Source: Lachnospiraceae bacterium
GTDB lineage: Bacteria > Bacillota > Clostridia > Lachnospirales > Lachnospiraceae
Reading direction: 5' to 3'
Length of the DNA stretch: 64,000 nucleotides
NCBI GenBank assembly: GCA_028724245.1
Contig: JAQYDI010000182.1
Span: forward strand, 1-64,000
The position numbers were made by a program, and so were the translations under genes. Positions 1 through 8,871 of this stretch are shown piece by piece. The notes below the pieces were generated by a model. It was not told where the DNA came from, did not search any database, and saw only the letters and a program-made list of their open reading frames with translations. Position 1 is the stretch's first letter, and every line of letters begins with the position of its first letter.

Positions 1-45
1 GTGTACTTACAGTATAAAGGAATCTATGTAACAGAGCCTTGCAAA

Positions 46-136
46 GTGGCTCTCAATTACCGGAATTCGTGGCTCCCATTCTCTGGAATGGTGGCTCTCA
101 AAGTCCGGACAGGTGGCTCAAAGAGCCCCGGAATAA
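46..136. repeat. Four direct 22-24 bp repeats, probable insertion-sequence end
   Basis: Four consecutive units start at 46, 69, 91 and 113. Each begins GTGGCTC and ends with a CCGGAA or TGGAAT-like block, with a spacing of 22-24 bp. Several imperfect direct repeats at a terminus are typical of IS21-family ends, where the transposase binds. No transposase lies in the window, so any istA/istB genes would be to the left. The family assignment is inference. Confidence 0.45.
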
Positions 137-621
137 TCAAAATGTTAGGTATACGAAAAAAATAAACATGCTGAAATAAGCGTAAACCGGCTGTGCAAGG
201 AAATAATCCTTGCACGGTAGCTGATCGAAACTTTGCACACCTCTCTGCGGTGAACGGCATGCAACGCCAATGGGATGGTCGCTGAGATGAAAAATAAATT
301 TAATTTGTCGCTTATTGCTTTATTTGGAGCTTGGCTGAGTTGCATGAAGTTGAAGTTCGAAACTAAAGGACATGTTAAAGACATTGAGATTGATGGAGGC
401 GCTGCCATGAACAGTCTGATTGTGACTTATATGTGGGTTCAGATGGGATTACCTACGGGTGTATGTGGGGTTCGTAGCCAAATGCTTACATGAAACAAAC
501 AGACGAGTGAAGAATAAAGCGTAAATAAACGAAACTACACCTAGAGGCCGTACCTCTGGACCCTGCTAAATATTGACAAAGTGAGTACATCAGTGCAAAT
601 TTATAATTGAAAGGATCTGAT
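137..621. other. Gene-poor stretch next to the repeat array
   Basis: No convincing gene was found. The longest forward open frame (275-493, 72 codons) has no good ribosome site and no recognisable motif. A small inverted repeat AGAGG-CCTCT lies at 543-556. A TTGACA at 573-578 is followed by TATAAT at 602-607, but the 23-bp gap is too long for a normal promoter. The stretch probably contains insertion-sequence debris and the upstream region of the next gene. Confidence 0.5.
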
Positions 622-1890
622 ATGTTAAATACATTAACTCTGACTCAATTGACTTTTATGAATATGTTGAAAGCTTCTATTCATGATCAGAGCTTTCTTT
701 TATGTACAGATACGAGTCTTTCAGAAATATATGATATTGCCAGGCAGCAGCATCTCTGGCCGATGGTATTTAAAGTAATTGAGCCTTTACCGGAATATCT
801 GCTTCTTCCTGAAATGCAAAGAAATGAATGGTTGGAGAAATCTATGGTGCAGATCGCACATCAGATTAATCATAATGAGGCTTTGAAAACAGTCTGCAGT
901 AATCTTTCAAAGCAGGGGATTGACTACATTATTTTGAAGGGACTAACCTGCAGGGAGGTGTATCCGGATCCGGACATGAGAATTTCCAGTGATGAAGATA
1001 TTTTGATTCGGCTTCAGGATTGCAGGAAATGCGATGAGATTTTGAAACAGCTGGGTTTTATTTCCGAGGAAGAGAAAATGCTGTCAAAAAACAAATCTTT
1101 AAATAAACTATCCGGCGTGAGAGAATTGCATTATTATTCTGACAAATGGAATTTGCTTTTGGAAGTTCATTTGAATTCGGTAGGTATGGAAAATGAACGG
1201 AATCAATCTCTGAATAAATATTTTGAAAATGCGTTTTCTCATACATCAGTTTTGCATTTAGATGACGCAGAACTTACTATGCTCGATCCTACGTGGCAGC
1301 TGATGCATGTATTTGCACATTTTTTCAGACATTTTTGTGAAGTGGGGGCAGGAATACGCCAGATGATGGATGTATTGCTGACAGCACAGAAATATCAGGA
1401 TGTGATTGACTGGCCTGTTTTTATGAAAATGCTTGCAGATGTATCTGCAGAGCAGTTTTTTAAAGGCATTATTCAGGCAGGAGAACGCTATCTGGACATT
1501 CAGATAAGGATGTTGCCGGAAGAACTTCGAGATGATACGATCAATCCTGATCCAATGATTGAAGATATGTTCGCCGGCGGCGTATATGGATGTGGAGAAT
1601 CCGGGCAGCGCGGCTGGAGTCATTTTGTAACTGCACCGGTATATAAAAAGCAGCAGAGGGTTACCGGCATTATAAAGGCTGTCCTGTTTCCGTCTCCGGG
1701 GCGTTTAAAAGACCGATATGGCTTCTTGTATGAGTACCCTGTATTAATTCCTGTATTTTATGTTGTCAGGATATTCCAACTTATATGGGAATATGCAAGA
1801 AATCCGGGAAAAATGAAAGCAGCACAGAAAAGCATCAGCCAGGGAATAGAAAGAAGTGAAATGATGCGGATGTATGGGATCGGGAGATAG
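622..1890 (+). CDS. Nucleotidyltransferase family protein (PF14907-like)
   Basis: This 422-residue protein resembles the NTP_transf_5 group of nucleotidyltransferase-fold proteins. The diagnostic block, around residues 105-130, reads LKGLTCREVYPDPDMR followed by SSDEDIL, which gives the GS-like loop and acidic pair expected in the fold. The second half is helical with no clear motif. Homologues often sit in surface polysaccharide or PqqD/radical-SAM peptide clusters, but their substrate is unknown. The ATG at 622 is chosen because AAAGGA lies 6-7 bases upstream; a TTG at 607 would add five residues. No partner gene is adjacent, so it may be an orphan left by insertion-sequence activity at the left edge, or it may serve the peptide cluster at 19.3-24.2 kb. 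Confidence 0.65.
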   Translation: MLNTLTLTQLTFMNMLKASIHDQSFLLCTDTSLSEIYDIARQQHLWPMVFKVIEPLPEYLLLPEMQRNEWLEKSMVQIAHQINHNEALKTVCSNLSKQGIDYIILKGLTCREVYPDPDMRISSDEDILIRLQDCRKCDEILKQLGFISEEEKMLSKNKSLNKLSGVRELHYYSDKWNLLLEVHLNSVGMENERNQSLNKYFENAFSHTSVLHLDDAELTMLDPTWQLMHVFAHFFRHFCEVGAGIRQMMDVLLTAQKYQDVIDWPVFMKMLADVSAEQFFKGIIQAGERYLDIQIRMLPEELRDDTINPDPMIEDMFAGGVYGCGESGQRGWSHFVTAPVYKKQQRVTGIIKAVLFPSPGRLKDRYGFLYEYPVLIPVFYVVRIFQLIWEYARNPGKMKAAQKSISQGIERSEMMRMYGIGR

Positions 1891-2072
1891 TTGCTATTTA
1901 CTTTTGATAGCTGAGTATAAGATATGCTTAAGGAGTCGGGGGCAGATTTATTCAGCACAGCAGACACAATCAGGGCAATCTGGCAAAAGAAAGTATGGAA
2001 ATCAGCAGACGGCGGATTGAATTATTGAAGAAATATAAAATATTATAAGGTGTAGGGGGAGTGCGCTGAAAG

Positions 2073-2579
2073 ATGGACAGTAATCATTTGGGCGTCGGTA
2101 CAGATACAGAAGCTATCTGTCAGATGGAAAAGCGGAATAACGTTTTGGAGAGACTGCTGACTGAGAAGAGCGAAGAAGCTCTTTGGGCAGCTGTGGTAGA
2201 ATTTCAAGGTTATAAATTCCGTACTTATTCGGGACTGCTGTTTTCATACAGTTTGAAGAAGGGGCGAAGCGGGATGTACACGAAGGAACTGTTCATCGAC
2301 AGGAGAGAGAATAGTAAAAGTCTGGCGTGGAGTTCTGTTTTGATGGCGTTTGGGAATGTTTCTGAGATTGGTTATATGGTTGACCGGCCAAAGGCTCTGG
2401 GGGATATCCGGGGAGTAACTTACATATATGGTATGTTTTATCGTTTTGGTTTGATCAATGTGCCGGATGCTGTAAAAGCGAAGATGGGATGTGTGGAAAA
2501 GAATGATACGATTGACATCAGAAAGATAACGGAGGTCTCAGATGAAGATTACAGTGAACAACGTAGAACTGTTTTATGA
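2073..2579 (+). CDS. Conserved hypothetical protein, 168 aa
   Basis: The protein is not recognised. It is soluble, with mixed charge, no signal peptide and no membrane segment. Its centre holds a well-formed block (about residues 45-125) rich in aromatic residues, including YKFRTYSGLLFSYSLKKGR and RPKALGDIRGVTYIYG, which look like a conserved domain rather than random sequence. A GGGGGAG ribosome site lies about 11 bases before the ATG. The last 38 bases overlap the start of the alpha/beta hydrolase gene, so the two are probably co-transcribed and translationally coupled. No function is proposed. Confidence 0.6.
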   Translation: MDSNHLGVGTDTEAICQMEKRNNVLERLLTEKSEEALWAAVVEFQGYKFRTYSGLLFSYSLKKGRSGMYTKELFIDRRENSKSLAWSSVLMAFGNVSEIGYMVDRPKALGDIRGVTYIYGMFYRFGLINVPDAVKAKMGCVEKNDTIDIRKITEVSDEDYSEQRRTVL

Positions 2580-3204
2580 GGTGGTCGGCAGCGGTGATCC
2601 GCTGGTGATGGTGCACGGTAATGGTGAGGATCATACCATTTTCGATAAGGCGGTGGAACTTCTGTCTTTGTATTTTACCTGTTATCTGCTGGACAGCCGT
2701 GGACATGGGGGCAGCCAGAAGGTGACGGAGTTTCATTATGATGATATGGCGGAGGATGTGTACCGGTTTATTCAGGCACTGCATCTGGAGCATGTGACGT
2801 ATTATGGGTTCAGTGACGGTGGGATCATCGGTCTGCTGCTGGCCTCCGCACATCCGGATCTTCTGGATAAGATGATCATCAGCGGGGCCAATACCCGTCC
2901 GGATGCGGTGCGCAGGTGGCTGGCAGTGGTATTTAAAATCATCAACCGCATCCACAGAAATCCGCTTTTTACGCTGATGCTTACCGAGCCGCATATCAGC
3001 AGAGAACAGCTGCAGGCCATTAAAACACCTGTGCTGGTGCTGGCGGGCAGCAAAGATCTGATAGTGGAAGAAGATACCCGATTTATTGCAGAAAACATTC
3101 CGGATGCGGAACTCAGAATCCTTGAAGGAGAAGGGCACGAAACCTACATTGTACATAAGACCAGAGTGGCGGAACTGATACTGGAGTATTGCGGTAAATC
3201 GTAA
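2542..3204 (+). CDS. Alpha/beta hydrolase
   Basis: This 220-residue alpha/beta-hydrolase-fold enzyme lies in the cytoplasm, as no signal peptide is visible. The oxyanion-hole region HGNGED is near residue 25. The nucleophile elbow GFSDGG near residue 92 supplies the catalytic Ser, the acid is the Asp of AGSKD near 172, and the His is in EGHETY near 197. The cap region is short, as in small esterase- or lipase-like members. The substrate cannot be told from the sequence. A GGAGG site at 2531-2535 supports the ATG at 2542 despite overlap with the preceding gene. A strong hairpin follows at 3212-3248. Confidence 0.85.
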   Translation: MKITVNNVELFYEVVGSGDPLVMVHGNGEDHTIFDKAVELLSLYFTCYLLDSRGHGGSQKVTEFHYDDMAEDVYRFIQALHLEHVTYYGFSDGGIIGLLLASAHPDLLDKMIISGANTRPDAVRRWLAVVFKIINRIHRNPLFTLMLTEPHISREQLQAIKTPVLVLAGSKDLIVEEDTRFIAENIPDAELRILEGEGHETYIVHKTRVAELILEYCGKS

Positions 3205-3211
3205 AGAAAAG

Positions 3212-3248
3212 AATAAACCTGTTGACGATTATCGTCGATGGGTTTATT
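3212..3248 (+). terminator. Hairpin left of the helicase/DUF2290 module
   Basis: AATAAACC (3212-3219) pairs with GGTTTATT (3241-3248), and an inner stem GACGAT/ATCGTC stacks inside it. No long T run follows, so termination is plausible but not certain. The left arm belongs to a 16-bp sequence, GAATAAACCTGTTGAC (3211-3226), that recurs exactly at 6292-6307. Confidence 0.55.
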
Positions 3249-3313
3249 ATATACGAACAGAATACGTAAAACAGGATTAATGGTGATATAAATATTTATA
3301 TGTATATGCGAAG

Positions 3314-3342
3314 TTGTAAGCAGGTATTCTTTGTGATAAGAT
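3314..3342 (+). promoter_or_regulatory. Sigma-A promoter for helicase/DUF2290 module
   Basis: TTGTAA (3314-3319) and TAAGAT (3337-3342) are separated by exactly 17 bp and lie about 45 bp before the helicase gene. This gives the module its own promoter between the two flanking hairpins. Confidence 0.5.
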
Positions 3343-3387
3343 GGTAAAAAACAACTGCGCAGGAAAGCAGCAGGAACCGTAATTGGA

Positions 3388-5541
3388 ATGAGGACAATTG
3401 ATATAGGAGATGATGGTTTTAATATGATAAGTTTTGTTAATGGTGGAGTTCAGAATCTGACAGCAACGAATTCATTGAAAAGAAACCTTTTAAAGATGAA
3501 AGACCGGTATTCAGGGAGTGCACATTTTGGTTTTGCATTATCAGAAATTGATAATGAAAGGATTATTGTTGATGCTGTTATTGTTACAAAAGAGAAAGGA
3601 ATTCTTGCGATTAAGTTTGCTTCGGGAGATGAAGAATCTGATCTTGACCAGTTAGATAAAATCTATATTCTGCTCAAAAACATTCTGGTAAAAAATCAGG
3701 GTTTGCGTTTTCGGAGAGAGTTGGCCATTACAATCCAAAGTGTTATTTATTCCATAGATGATACGCAGCAGATGGATGATATAATCAGTGAACGGGATTT
3801 TATTGAGTATTATGAGAAACTTGAGTCATTTGATGAACGGTATTTTGCGCCTTTGAATGAGGCACTGGATAAAATAGTATCAGCGAAACCCAGGAAACTT
3901 CGCAGTAATGTTCAGAAAGAGGATTCATATGGTGCCAAGATCAGGAATATTGAGCGGCAGATTGCGAATATGGACTGGTGGCAGAAAACAGCTGCGTATG
4001 AAATTCCTGACAGGCCGCAGAGAATCAGAGGGTTTATCGGGTCCGGGAAAACGGTTGTATTGGCTTTAAAGGCGGCTTATTTGCATTTTATGGATCCGAA
4101 TGAAGAGATTGCAGTTACATTTTATTCCCGTTCGTTATATGAACAGTATAAAAAGTTGATTAACGAATTTTACATGCAGTATAGTGGGGGAATACAGGCA
4201 GATTTTGAAAAGATTCATTTACTGCATTCCTGGGGGACAAAATATGAACCGGGTTTGTATTCTGAGGTTGCAGCCAGAGTGAACCAGCCGATTTACACCT
4301 ATAATGAAGCTGCGATGAAATATGGGCGTGATAATTCATTTGCGGGAGTATGCAGGGAATTATTATTCATTATGGATAGTAAATCTATAGATAATATCAA
4401 AATGTATGATTACATTTTAATAGACGAAGCACAGGATTTACCGCCGGATTTTTTCAGAATCGCCATCAGGCTTTTCAAGGATCCGGGCAAAAGAAGGCTG
4501 GTATATGCATATGATGAACTGCAGACATTGAATCAAAGCACGATGCCTTCTTTAAGAGATATGTTTGGTGTTGATGCGAATGGCAATGATCTGGTTGTAA
4601 TTGGAAACGAGAATGAGGGGGAGCCTAAAACAGATATTTTACTGCCCATTTGTTATCGGAATACCAAGTGGGCACTTGGCGTTGCGCTGGCATTGGGTTT
4701 TGGCATATACAGAGATAGTACGAAGCAGCCGCTGGTACAGTTTTTCGAGGATTTAAAGGTCTGGGAGCAGATTGGTTATAAGGTTGCTGAAGGACAGCTG
4801 GAATATGGTTCCTTTGTAAGATTAGTCAGGAAGAATTCTCCCCGATATTTTGAAGAACTTTTGACTCCGGAGGAGGCTGTGCAGGTTCACGAGCCCTTTG
4901 AGAATAAAGATGAGGAATATACATGGATTGCAAAACAAATCAAAAAGAATATTGAGGAGGATGAACTGGAGCCGGATGATATTCTGGTTATTTTTCCCAA
5001 TGCATATGAAGCTAAAAAGCATTATAAACAATTTTCATGTATTCTGGATATGATTGGTATCAACAGTATTATGCCGGGAGTTAATATTGATCGGGATACT
5101 TTTTCCAAAACGGGCAGTATTACCTGCACTCATATATACCGGGCAAAAGGAAATGAAAAACCGATGGTATATCTGGCGGATGCAGAATACGGATGTCTGC
5201 AGTCGGAAATTGTTCAGGCGAGAAATATTTTATTTACAGCGATTACGCGTTCAAGAGCATGGATTCGAATCTCGGGTGTCGGCAGCGGAATGGCAGCTAT
5301 TATGCGGGAAATTCAAGTATGCAGGGATAAAAACTATGCATTAGAAATCAATATTCCTCCGGAAGAAGAAATCAAAGAATTGAATCTGCTTAATAGAGGA
5401 AATCAAAAAAACAGCGAAAACTTAAAATCAGTTGAAAGAGCAGCAGAAGATTTGATTAAACTTTTGAAAAACAGTGGTCTGGAAACAACCGATATACCCC
5501 AGCTTAATGATCTGATGAATCTCATAGGAAAAAAGGAATGA
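3388..5541 (+). CDS. SF1 (UvrD-like) helicase with N-terminal nuclease-like region
   Basis: This 717-residue superfamily-1 helicase or NTPase has Walker A GSGKT near residue 218, Walker B IDEAQD near 347, and a motif VI-like TAITRSRAW near 620 that would supply the arginine finger. The N-terminal ~180 residues are not helicase. A segment near residues 58-76, VDAVIVTKEKGILAIKF, resembles the core of NERD or PD-(D/E)xK nuclease folds, but the final catalytic residue pattern is not certain. The ATG at 3388 is used; an in-frame ATG at 3424 is possible. The gene runs into its partner with a 6-base gap and is AT-rich compared with neighbouring regions. Helicase-nuclease proteins paired with a small partner are frequent in phage-defence modules, so that role is inferred here. 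Confidence 0.75.
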   Translation: MRTIDIGDDGFNMISFVNGGVQNLTATNSLKRNLLKMKDRYSGSAHFGFALSEIDNERIIVDAVIVTKEKGILAIKFASGDEESDLDQLDKIYILLKNILVKNQGLRFRRELAITIQSVIYSIDDTQQMDDIISERDFIEYYEKLESFDERYFAPLNEALDKIVSAKPRKLRSNVQKEDSYGAKIRNIERQIANMDWWQKTAAYEIPDRPQRIRGFIGSGKTVVLALKAAYLHFMDPNEEIAVTFYSRSLYEQYKKLINEFYMQYSGGIQADFEKIHLLHSWGTKYEPGLYSEVAARVNQPIYTYNEAAMKYGRDNSFAGVCRELLFIMDSKSIDNIKMYDYILIDEAQDLPPDFFRIAIRLFKDPGKRRLVYAYDELQTLNQSTMPSLRDMFGVDANGNDLVVIGNENEGEPKTDILLPICYRNTKWALGVALALGFGIYRDSTKQPLVQFFEDLKVWEQIGYKVAEGQLEYGSFVRLVRKNSPRYFEELLTPEEAVQVHEPFENKDEEYTWIAKQIKKNIEEDELEPDDILVIFPNAYEAKKHYKQFSCILDMIGINSIMPGVNIDRDTFSKTGSITCTHIYRAKGNEKPMVYLADAEYGCLQSEIVQARNILFTAITRSRAWIRISGVGSGMAAIMREIQVCRDKNYALEINIPPEEEIKELNLLNRGNQKNSENLKSVERAAEDLIKLLKNSGLETTDIPQLNDLMNLIGKKE

Positions 5542-5547
5542 TAGATC

Positions 5548-6288
5548 ATGAAAGAGTTACCAGTAGAAAAAATTGCAAGGCAGTTTTCTGTAATTACATC
5601 AGCAGATAAGGATTTCCTGATTAGAGATTATATTTCACCGGTAATTAATGGAAGAACAATTACGTTTAAAAATGATGTAAAAACCAAAGGATGTGGAAGA
5701 AGCGTAAAATCCCAGAAATTCTTTGATTATTGTAAACAGTATGTTGCTTTCTATCAGAGTAGATCATATCAGTTTCTGTTTCATGACTATTCTCTGGGAA
5801 GATTTATATATGAGTTCGATGATTCTGATCATTTGCTTTCATATAACCTTTATTGGAATCCCTGTCCGTTGAGATTGAAGTTCATTGAGGATTTAGAGGA
5901 GATTGGATGGGATTTTTCTGATTACATTGACAATATGGTTGACAATGAAACAGTCCGGCTGGATGATATTATCCTGCGGACTCCAATTCGCCTGGATTAT
6001 ATCAGGGATTATGATGGAACTAAACCGGAATTACATCCGGACTTTCATATGCATTTTCAGAATAAGAATACACGGGTAAAGTCAGAGGGGATTTTGACTT
6101 TGTACAGTTATCTGCTCTTTATAATAGAAAATTGTTATCCTGATATATATAAAGATGAAGAATATCAGAGTGAGATAGAAAATCTCAGACGTCTGGATAG
6201 AGAGGCATGTATCGGAATCAGTGTCTTATCGAAACCGGGAAAATCCATTCTGGGATATGATATACATACGTTAATTAAGTATTCATAA
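5548..6288 (+). CDS. Probable DUF2290 family protein, partner of helicase
   Basis: This 246-residue cytoplasmic protein follows the helicase gene after 6 bases and shares its AT-rich composition. The central block near residues 145-180 reads RLDYIRDYDGTKPELHPDF and HMHFQNKN. It has the Arg-Tyr-Asp and His-Pro-x-x-His-x-His arrangement I associate with DUF2290 proteins of unknown function. The assignment rests on motif memory only. The conserved His and Asp residues would fit an enzymatic or nucleic-acid role. The tight coupling suggests the two proteins act together, possibly in phage defence. Confidence 0.5.
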   Translation: MKELPVEKIARQFSVITSADKDFLIRDYISPVINGRTITFKNDVKTKGCGRSVKSQKFFDYCKQYVAFYQSRSYQFLFHDYSLGRFIYEFDDSDHLLSYNLYWNPCPLRLKFIEDLEEIGWDFSDYIDNMVDNETVRLDDIILRTPIRLDYIRDYDGTKPELHPDFHMHFQNKNTRVKSEGILTLYSYLLFIIENCYPDIYKDEEYQSEIENLRRLDREACIGISVLSKPGKSILGYDIHTLIKYS

Positions 6289-6292
6289 ATAG

Positions 6293-6330
6293 AATAAACC
6301 TGTTGACAACCCCCCGTCGGCAGGTTTATT
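6293..6330 (+). terminator. Hairpin right of the helicase/DUF2290 module
   Basis: AATAAACCTG (6293-6302) pairs perfectly with CAGGTTTATT (6321-6330) around an 18-base loop. It shares the 16-bp GAATAAACCTGTTGAC with the hairpin at 3211, so the two-gene module is bracketed by related hairpins. Confidence 0.55.
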
Positions 6331-6389
6331 CTGAATATATTAATCCGTATAACAGAAGTTATACATATTTAAGAAATGGAGGAAAGATC

Positions 6390-6737
6390 ATGACAGTCAG
6401 CCAGAGGATTTTTCAGATTTTGAAGGAGAAGAAGATGACGCAGAAGGAGTTTTCGGACAGGACAGGGATTCCGCAGAGTACGGTCAGCGACTGGAGAAAG
6501 AAGAATACCAACCCTGCGTCGGATAAGATTTTGATCATCTGTGATACACTGGGAGTGACGCCGTATGAATTGCTGTCCGGCGTGGAGGAGGAAGGAAAGC
6601 GGAGCAACGGTGTGGATTGCTATGTGATTCCAAAAGGATCGGAGGAAGGTATTCTTCTGGAGCTGTATGGGGAACTGGATCAGGAGAGGAGGAACCGCCT
6701 GTTGGGATATCTGGAGGGGCTGAGAGGGCTCTGTTGA
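6390..6737 (+). CDS. XRE-family transcriptional regulator
   Basis: This 115-residue DNA-binding regulator has a Cro/CI-type helix-turn-helix over about residues 4-58 (core KKMTQKEFSDRTGIPQSTVS). It is followed by a short tail rich in Glu and Leu that may dimerise. GGAGG at 6378-6382 sets the ATG at 6390, and upstream in-frame codons lack a ribosome site. It lies just right of the repeat-bracketed helicase module. It could control that module or the downstream phosphatase, but neither is shown. Its stop codon lies inside the terminator stem at 6731-6748. Confidence 0.8.
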   Translation: MTVSQRIFQILKEKKMTQKEFSDRTGIPQSTVSDWRKKNTNPASDKILIICDTLGVTPYELLSGVEEEGKRSNGVDCYVIPKGSEEGILLELYGELDQERRNRLLGYLEGLRGLC

Positions 6738-6755
6738 AAAATCGGCAGTTTTTTT
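6731..6755 (+). terminator. Intrinsic terminator after XRE regulator
   Basis: CTGTTG (6731-6736) pairs with CGGCAG (6743-6748) around a 6-base A-rich loop, with two G-U pairs, and is followed by seven T. The stem includes the regulator's last codons. Confidence 0.6.
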
Positions 6756-6933
6756 ACATGTTTTTACATTAATTTTTACAGAGATTTGAATCATACTTTC
6801 TTTATGGATGTTACAATGCAGATGTTTTTCGATGGACAGAATTTGAATTCCCTGCTGGATAAATCAGGATAAGGGTTCTGCTGTTGGAAATAAGCTGCAA
6901 TATATTACATTATTCCATTTTAAGGAGGAAGCT

Positions 6934-8766
6934 ATGAAAGCAAACAAAGCATTAGCAGCATCTCTGGCAATGGGTCTGGTGGTATCCACCCTGTTTACAC
7001 CCGTTTTATCTGCGTCTGCAGCCGGAAGTAAGTCTTACGGCGGCGAGGTAGATGTAAGTACAAGTACATTTAAATCAGATACGGACAACAGTGCCGATTT
7101 TCAGGCCTGGAGAGATGGTATCTGGAGTACGGAGAAGGCCGATTCCGGCAAGATTGCTCTGACACCCGGTGAGACGGAAAAGGACTTGAATTTTGCATGG
7201 TACAGTGAAGAGGCTGGTACTCCGGCGGTTCGGATCTGGAAGAAGAATCAGGAGAAAAAAGCAAGTATCGTGAAAGGTACTGCAACCGAAATCAATAAAG
7301 AAAACTGGCAGGGCAATGTATATACCGCTTCCAATAAAGTATCTGTTGAGAATTACCTGAAGTCCAATACGACTTATGAATATCAGTATACGGATAATTA
7401 TACCGGTAAGAATACGGTCTGGTCGGAGGTCGAGACGTATAAAACAGGAAACTTCAATAATTTTTCAGTTATTCTGACCGGTGATCCGCAGATCGGCGCT
7501 TCCGGAAGTTCTGATGATTACACTGCATCTGACAGCAGTGCGGCAAGAGATACCTACAACTGGAATCTGACCATGGAAAGTGCTTTGGAAAAGGCACCTG
7601 ATGCTGCTTTTCTGCTGTCTGCCGGTGACCAGATCGACAAGAGCGGCGCATCAAAAGCAGAGGATCTGAAGACAAGAGAAAGTGAATATGCCGGTTATCT
7701 GTATCCGGAAGTATTCAGAAGTCTTCCGATTGCATCAACCATCGGTAATCACGATACCGCCGGTGAGGATTATTCTCTGCATTTCAACAACCCCAATTCA
7801 GAGGATGGTCTGGGCAGTACAGCAGCCGGATGTGATTATTATTTCTCATATGGCGATGTGCTGTTTATCAGTCTGAACAGCAATAACCGGAATCAGGCTG
7901 AACACCGTGAGCTGATGACAGAGGCAGTGAACAGCCATAAGGATGCCGCATGGAAGATCGTTATTTTCCACAGTGATATTTATGGTTCCGGCGAACCTCA
8001 TGCGGATACCGATGCGTCAAGCAACCGGATCATTTTCGCCCCTCTGATGGATGAATTTGACATTGATGTCTGTCTGACAGGTCATGACCACACCTATTCC
8101 AGAAGTTATCAGATTCTGAACGGCAACGTGGTTGACTATGATCTGAGCAGCGGTTCTGTAAAGAATCCGGAAGGTACCCTGTACATTACAACCGGTTCCG
8201 GTTCCGGCAGCAAATATTATAACCTGCTGAACTATACTCCCTACTATATTGCGGAGAGAACCAATGTATGTCTGCCTGCTTATTCTACCATGAAGTTCTC
8301 GAAGAATTCCTTCACCATCTGCACTTATGATTATGAAGGAAACCAGTATGCAGATGCATTTACCATTACCAAATCACAGGGGAACAATGTAAGCGCAGCC
8401 AGCCTGCTGGCAAAAGCGGAATCCATTGATGAAACTCGTTATACGGAAAGCAGTGTGAATGCGGTGAAAAAGGCAGCAGAAGCTCTGAAGACGCTGTGTG
8501 TTCTGGAAGATCCTTTTGCGCAGGCAGCAGCCGAAGCTTTCGGAACAGCAGAGGATCCTTTCAGCGGTTACGGTTCTGTGAAAAACGAATATAAATCAAA
8601 TGCGAACCGCCTTGCAGAAGGTTACTCCACGCTGATCGACAAGACTATTTATACCCAGCTGAATGGGGAGGATGTACCTGTAGTCAGCGCAGATATCTAT
8701 GAAACTGCCAAGCAGGATCTGAGCAGAGCACTGTCCGGCCTGAAAAAAGTGAAAAAGTCCAGATAA
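6934..8766 (+). CDS. Secreted purple-acid-phosphatase-like metallophosphoesterase
   Basis: This 610-residue exported protein starts with a Sec signal peptide (basic start, hydrophobic core LAMGLVVSTLFTPVLS, cleavage near SASAA at about residue 29). Residues ~35-175 look like the beta-sandwich domain found before the catalytic domain of purple acid phosphatases. The dinuclear-metal motifs then appear in order: GDPQI (~183), GDQID (~230), GNHD (~270), FHSD (~345) and GHDHTYSR (~382). The C-terminal ~130 residues are helical with no known domain. It probably hydrolyses phosphate esters outside the cell. GGAGG lies before the ATG. The stop codon sits at the edge of a 19-bp tandem repeat. Confidence 0.85.
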   Translation: MKANKALAASLAMGLVVSTLFTPVLSASAAGSKSYGGEVDVSTSTFKSDTDNSADFQAWRDGIWSTEKADSGKIALTPGETEKDLNFAWYSEEAGTPAVRIWKKNQEKKASIVKGTATEINKENWQGNVYTASNKVSVENYLKSNTTYEYQYTDNYTGKNTVWSEVETYKTGNFNNFSVILTGDPQIGASGSSDDYTASDSSAARDTYNWNLTMESALEKAPDAAFLLSAGDQIDKSGASKAEDLKTRESEYAGYLYPEVFRSLPIASTIGNHDTAGEDYSLHFNNPNSEDGLGSTAAGCDYYFSYGDVLFISLNSNNRNQAEHRELMTEAVNSHKDAAWKIVIFHSDIYGSGEPHADTDASSNRIIFAPLMDEFDIDVCLTGHDHTYSRSYQILNGNVVDYDLSSGSVKNPEGTLYITTGSGSGSKYYNLLNYTPYYIAERTNVCLPAYSTMKFSKNSFTICTYDYEGNQYADAFTITKSQGNNVSAASLLAKAESIDETRYTESSVNAVKKAAEALKTLCVLEDPFAQAAAEAFGTAEDPFSGYGSVKNEYKSNANRLAEGYSTLIDKTIYTQLNGEDVPVVSADIYETAKQDLSRALSGLKKVKKSR

Positions 8767-8776
8767 GGAAAAGGTC

Positions 8777-8871
8777 GGGGAATAAGAGAAAGACCGGAGA
8801 ATAAAGGAAAGACCGGAGAATAAGAGAAAGGCTGGAGAATCGGGAAAAGTATGGAGAATAAGGGTAAGTTT
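8777..8871. repeat. 19-bp tandem repeat, five copies
   Basis: Five units close to GGAGAATAAGAGAAAGACC begin at 8777, 8796, 8815, 8834 and 8853. A degenerate partial unit before them contains the phosphatase stop codon. The ATG of the next gene (8851) straddles units four and five. Variation in copy number would therefore alter the spacing upstream of, or the N-terminus of, the YibE/F protein. Confidence 0.85.

Noticed and set aside
46-136. CRISPR-like array
   Set aside because: Repeats are imperfect, contiguous and without spacers; no cas genes are present.
275-493. 72-codon forward open frame near the left edge
   Set aside because: No ribosome site, no recognisable domain, next to insertion-sequence-like debris.
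573-607. TTGACA ... TATAAT before the nucleotidyltransferase gene
   Set aside because: The spacer is 23 bp, too long for a sigma-A promoter.
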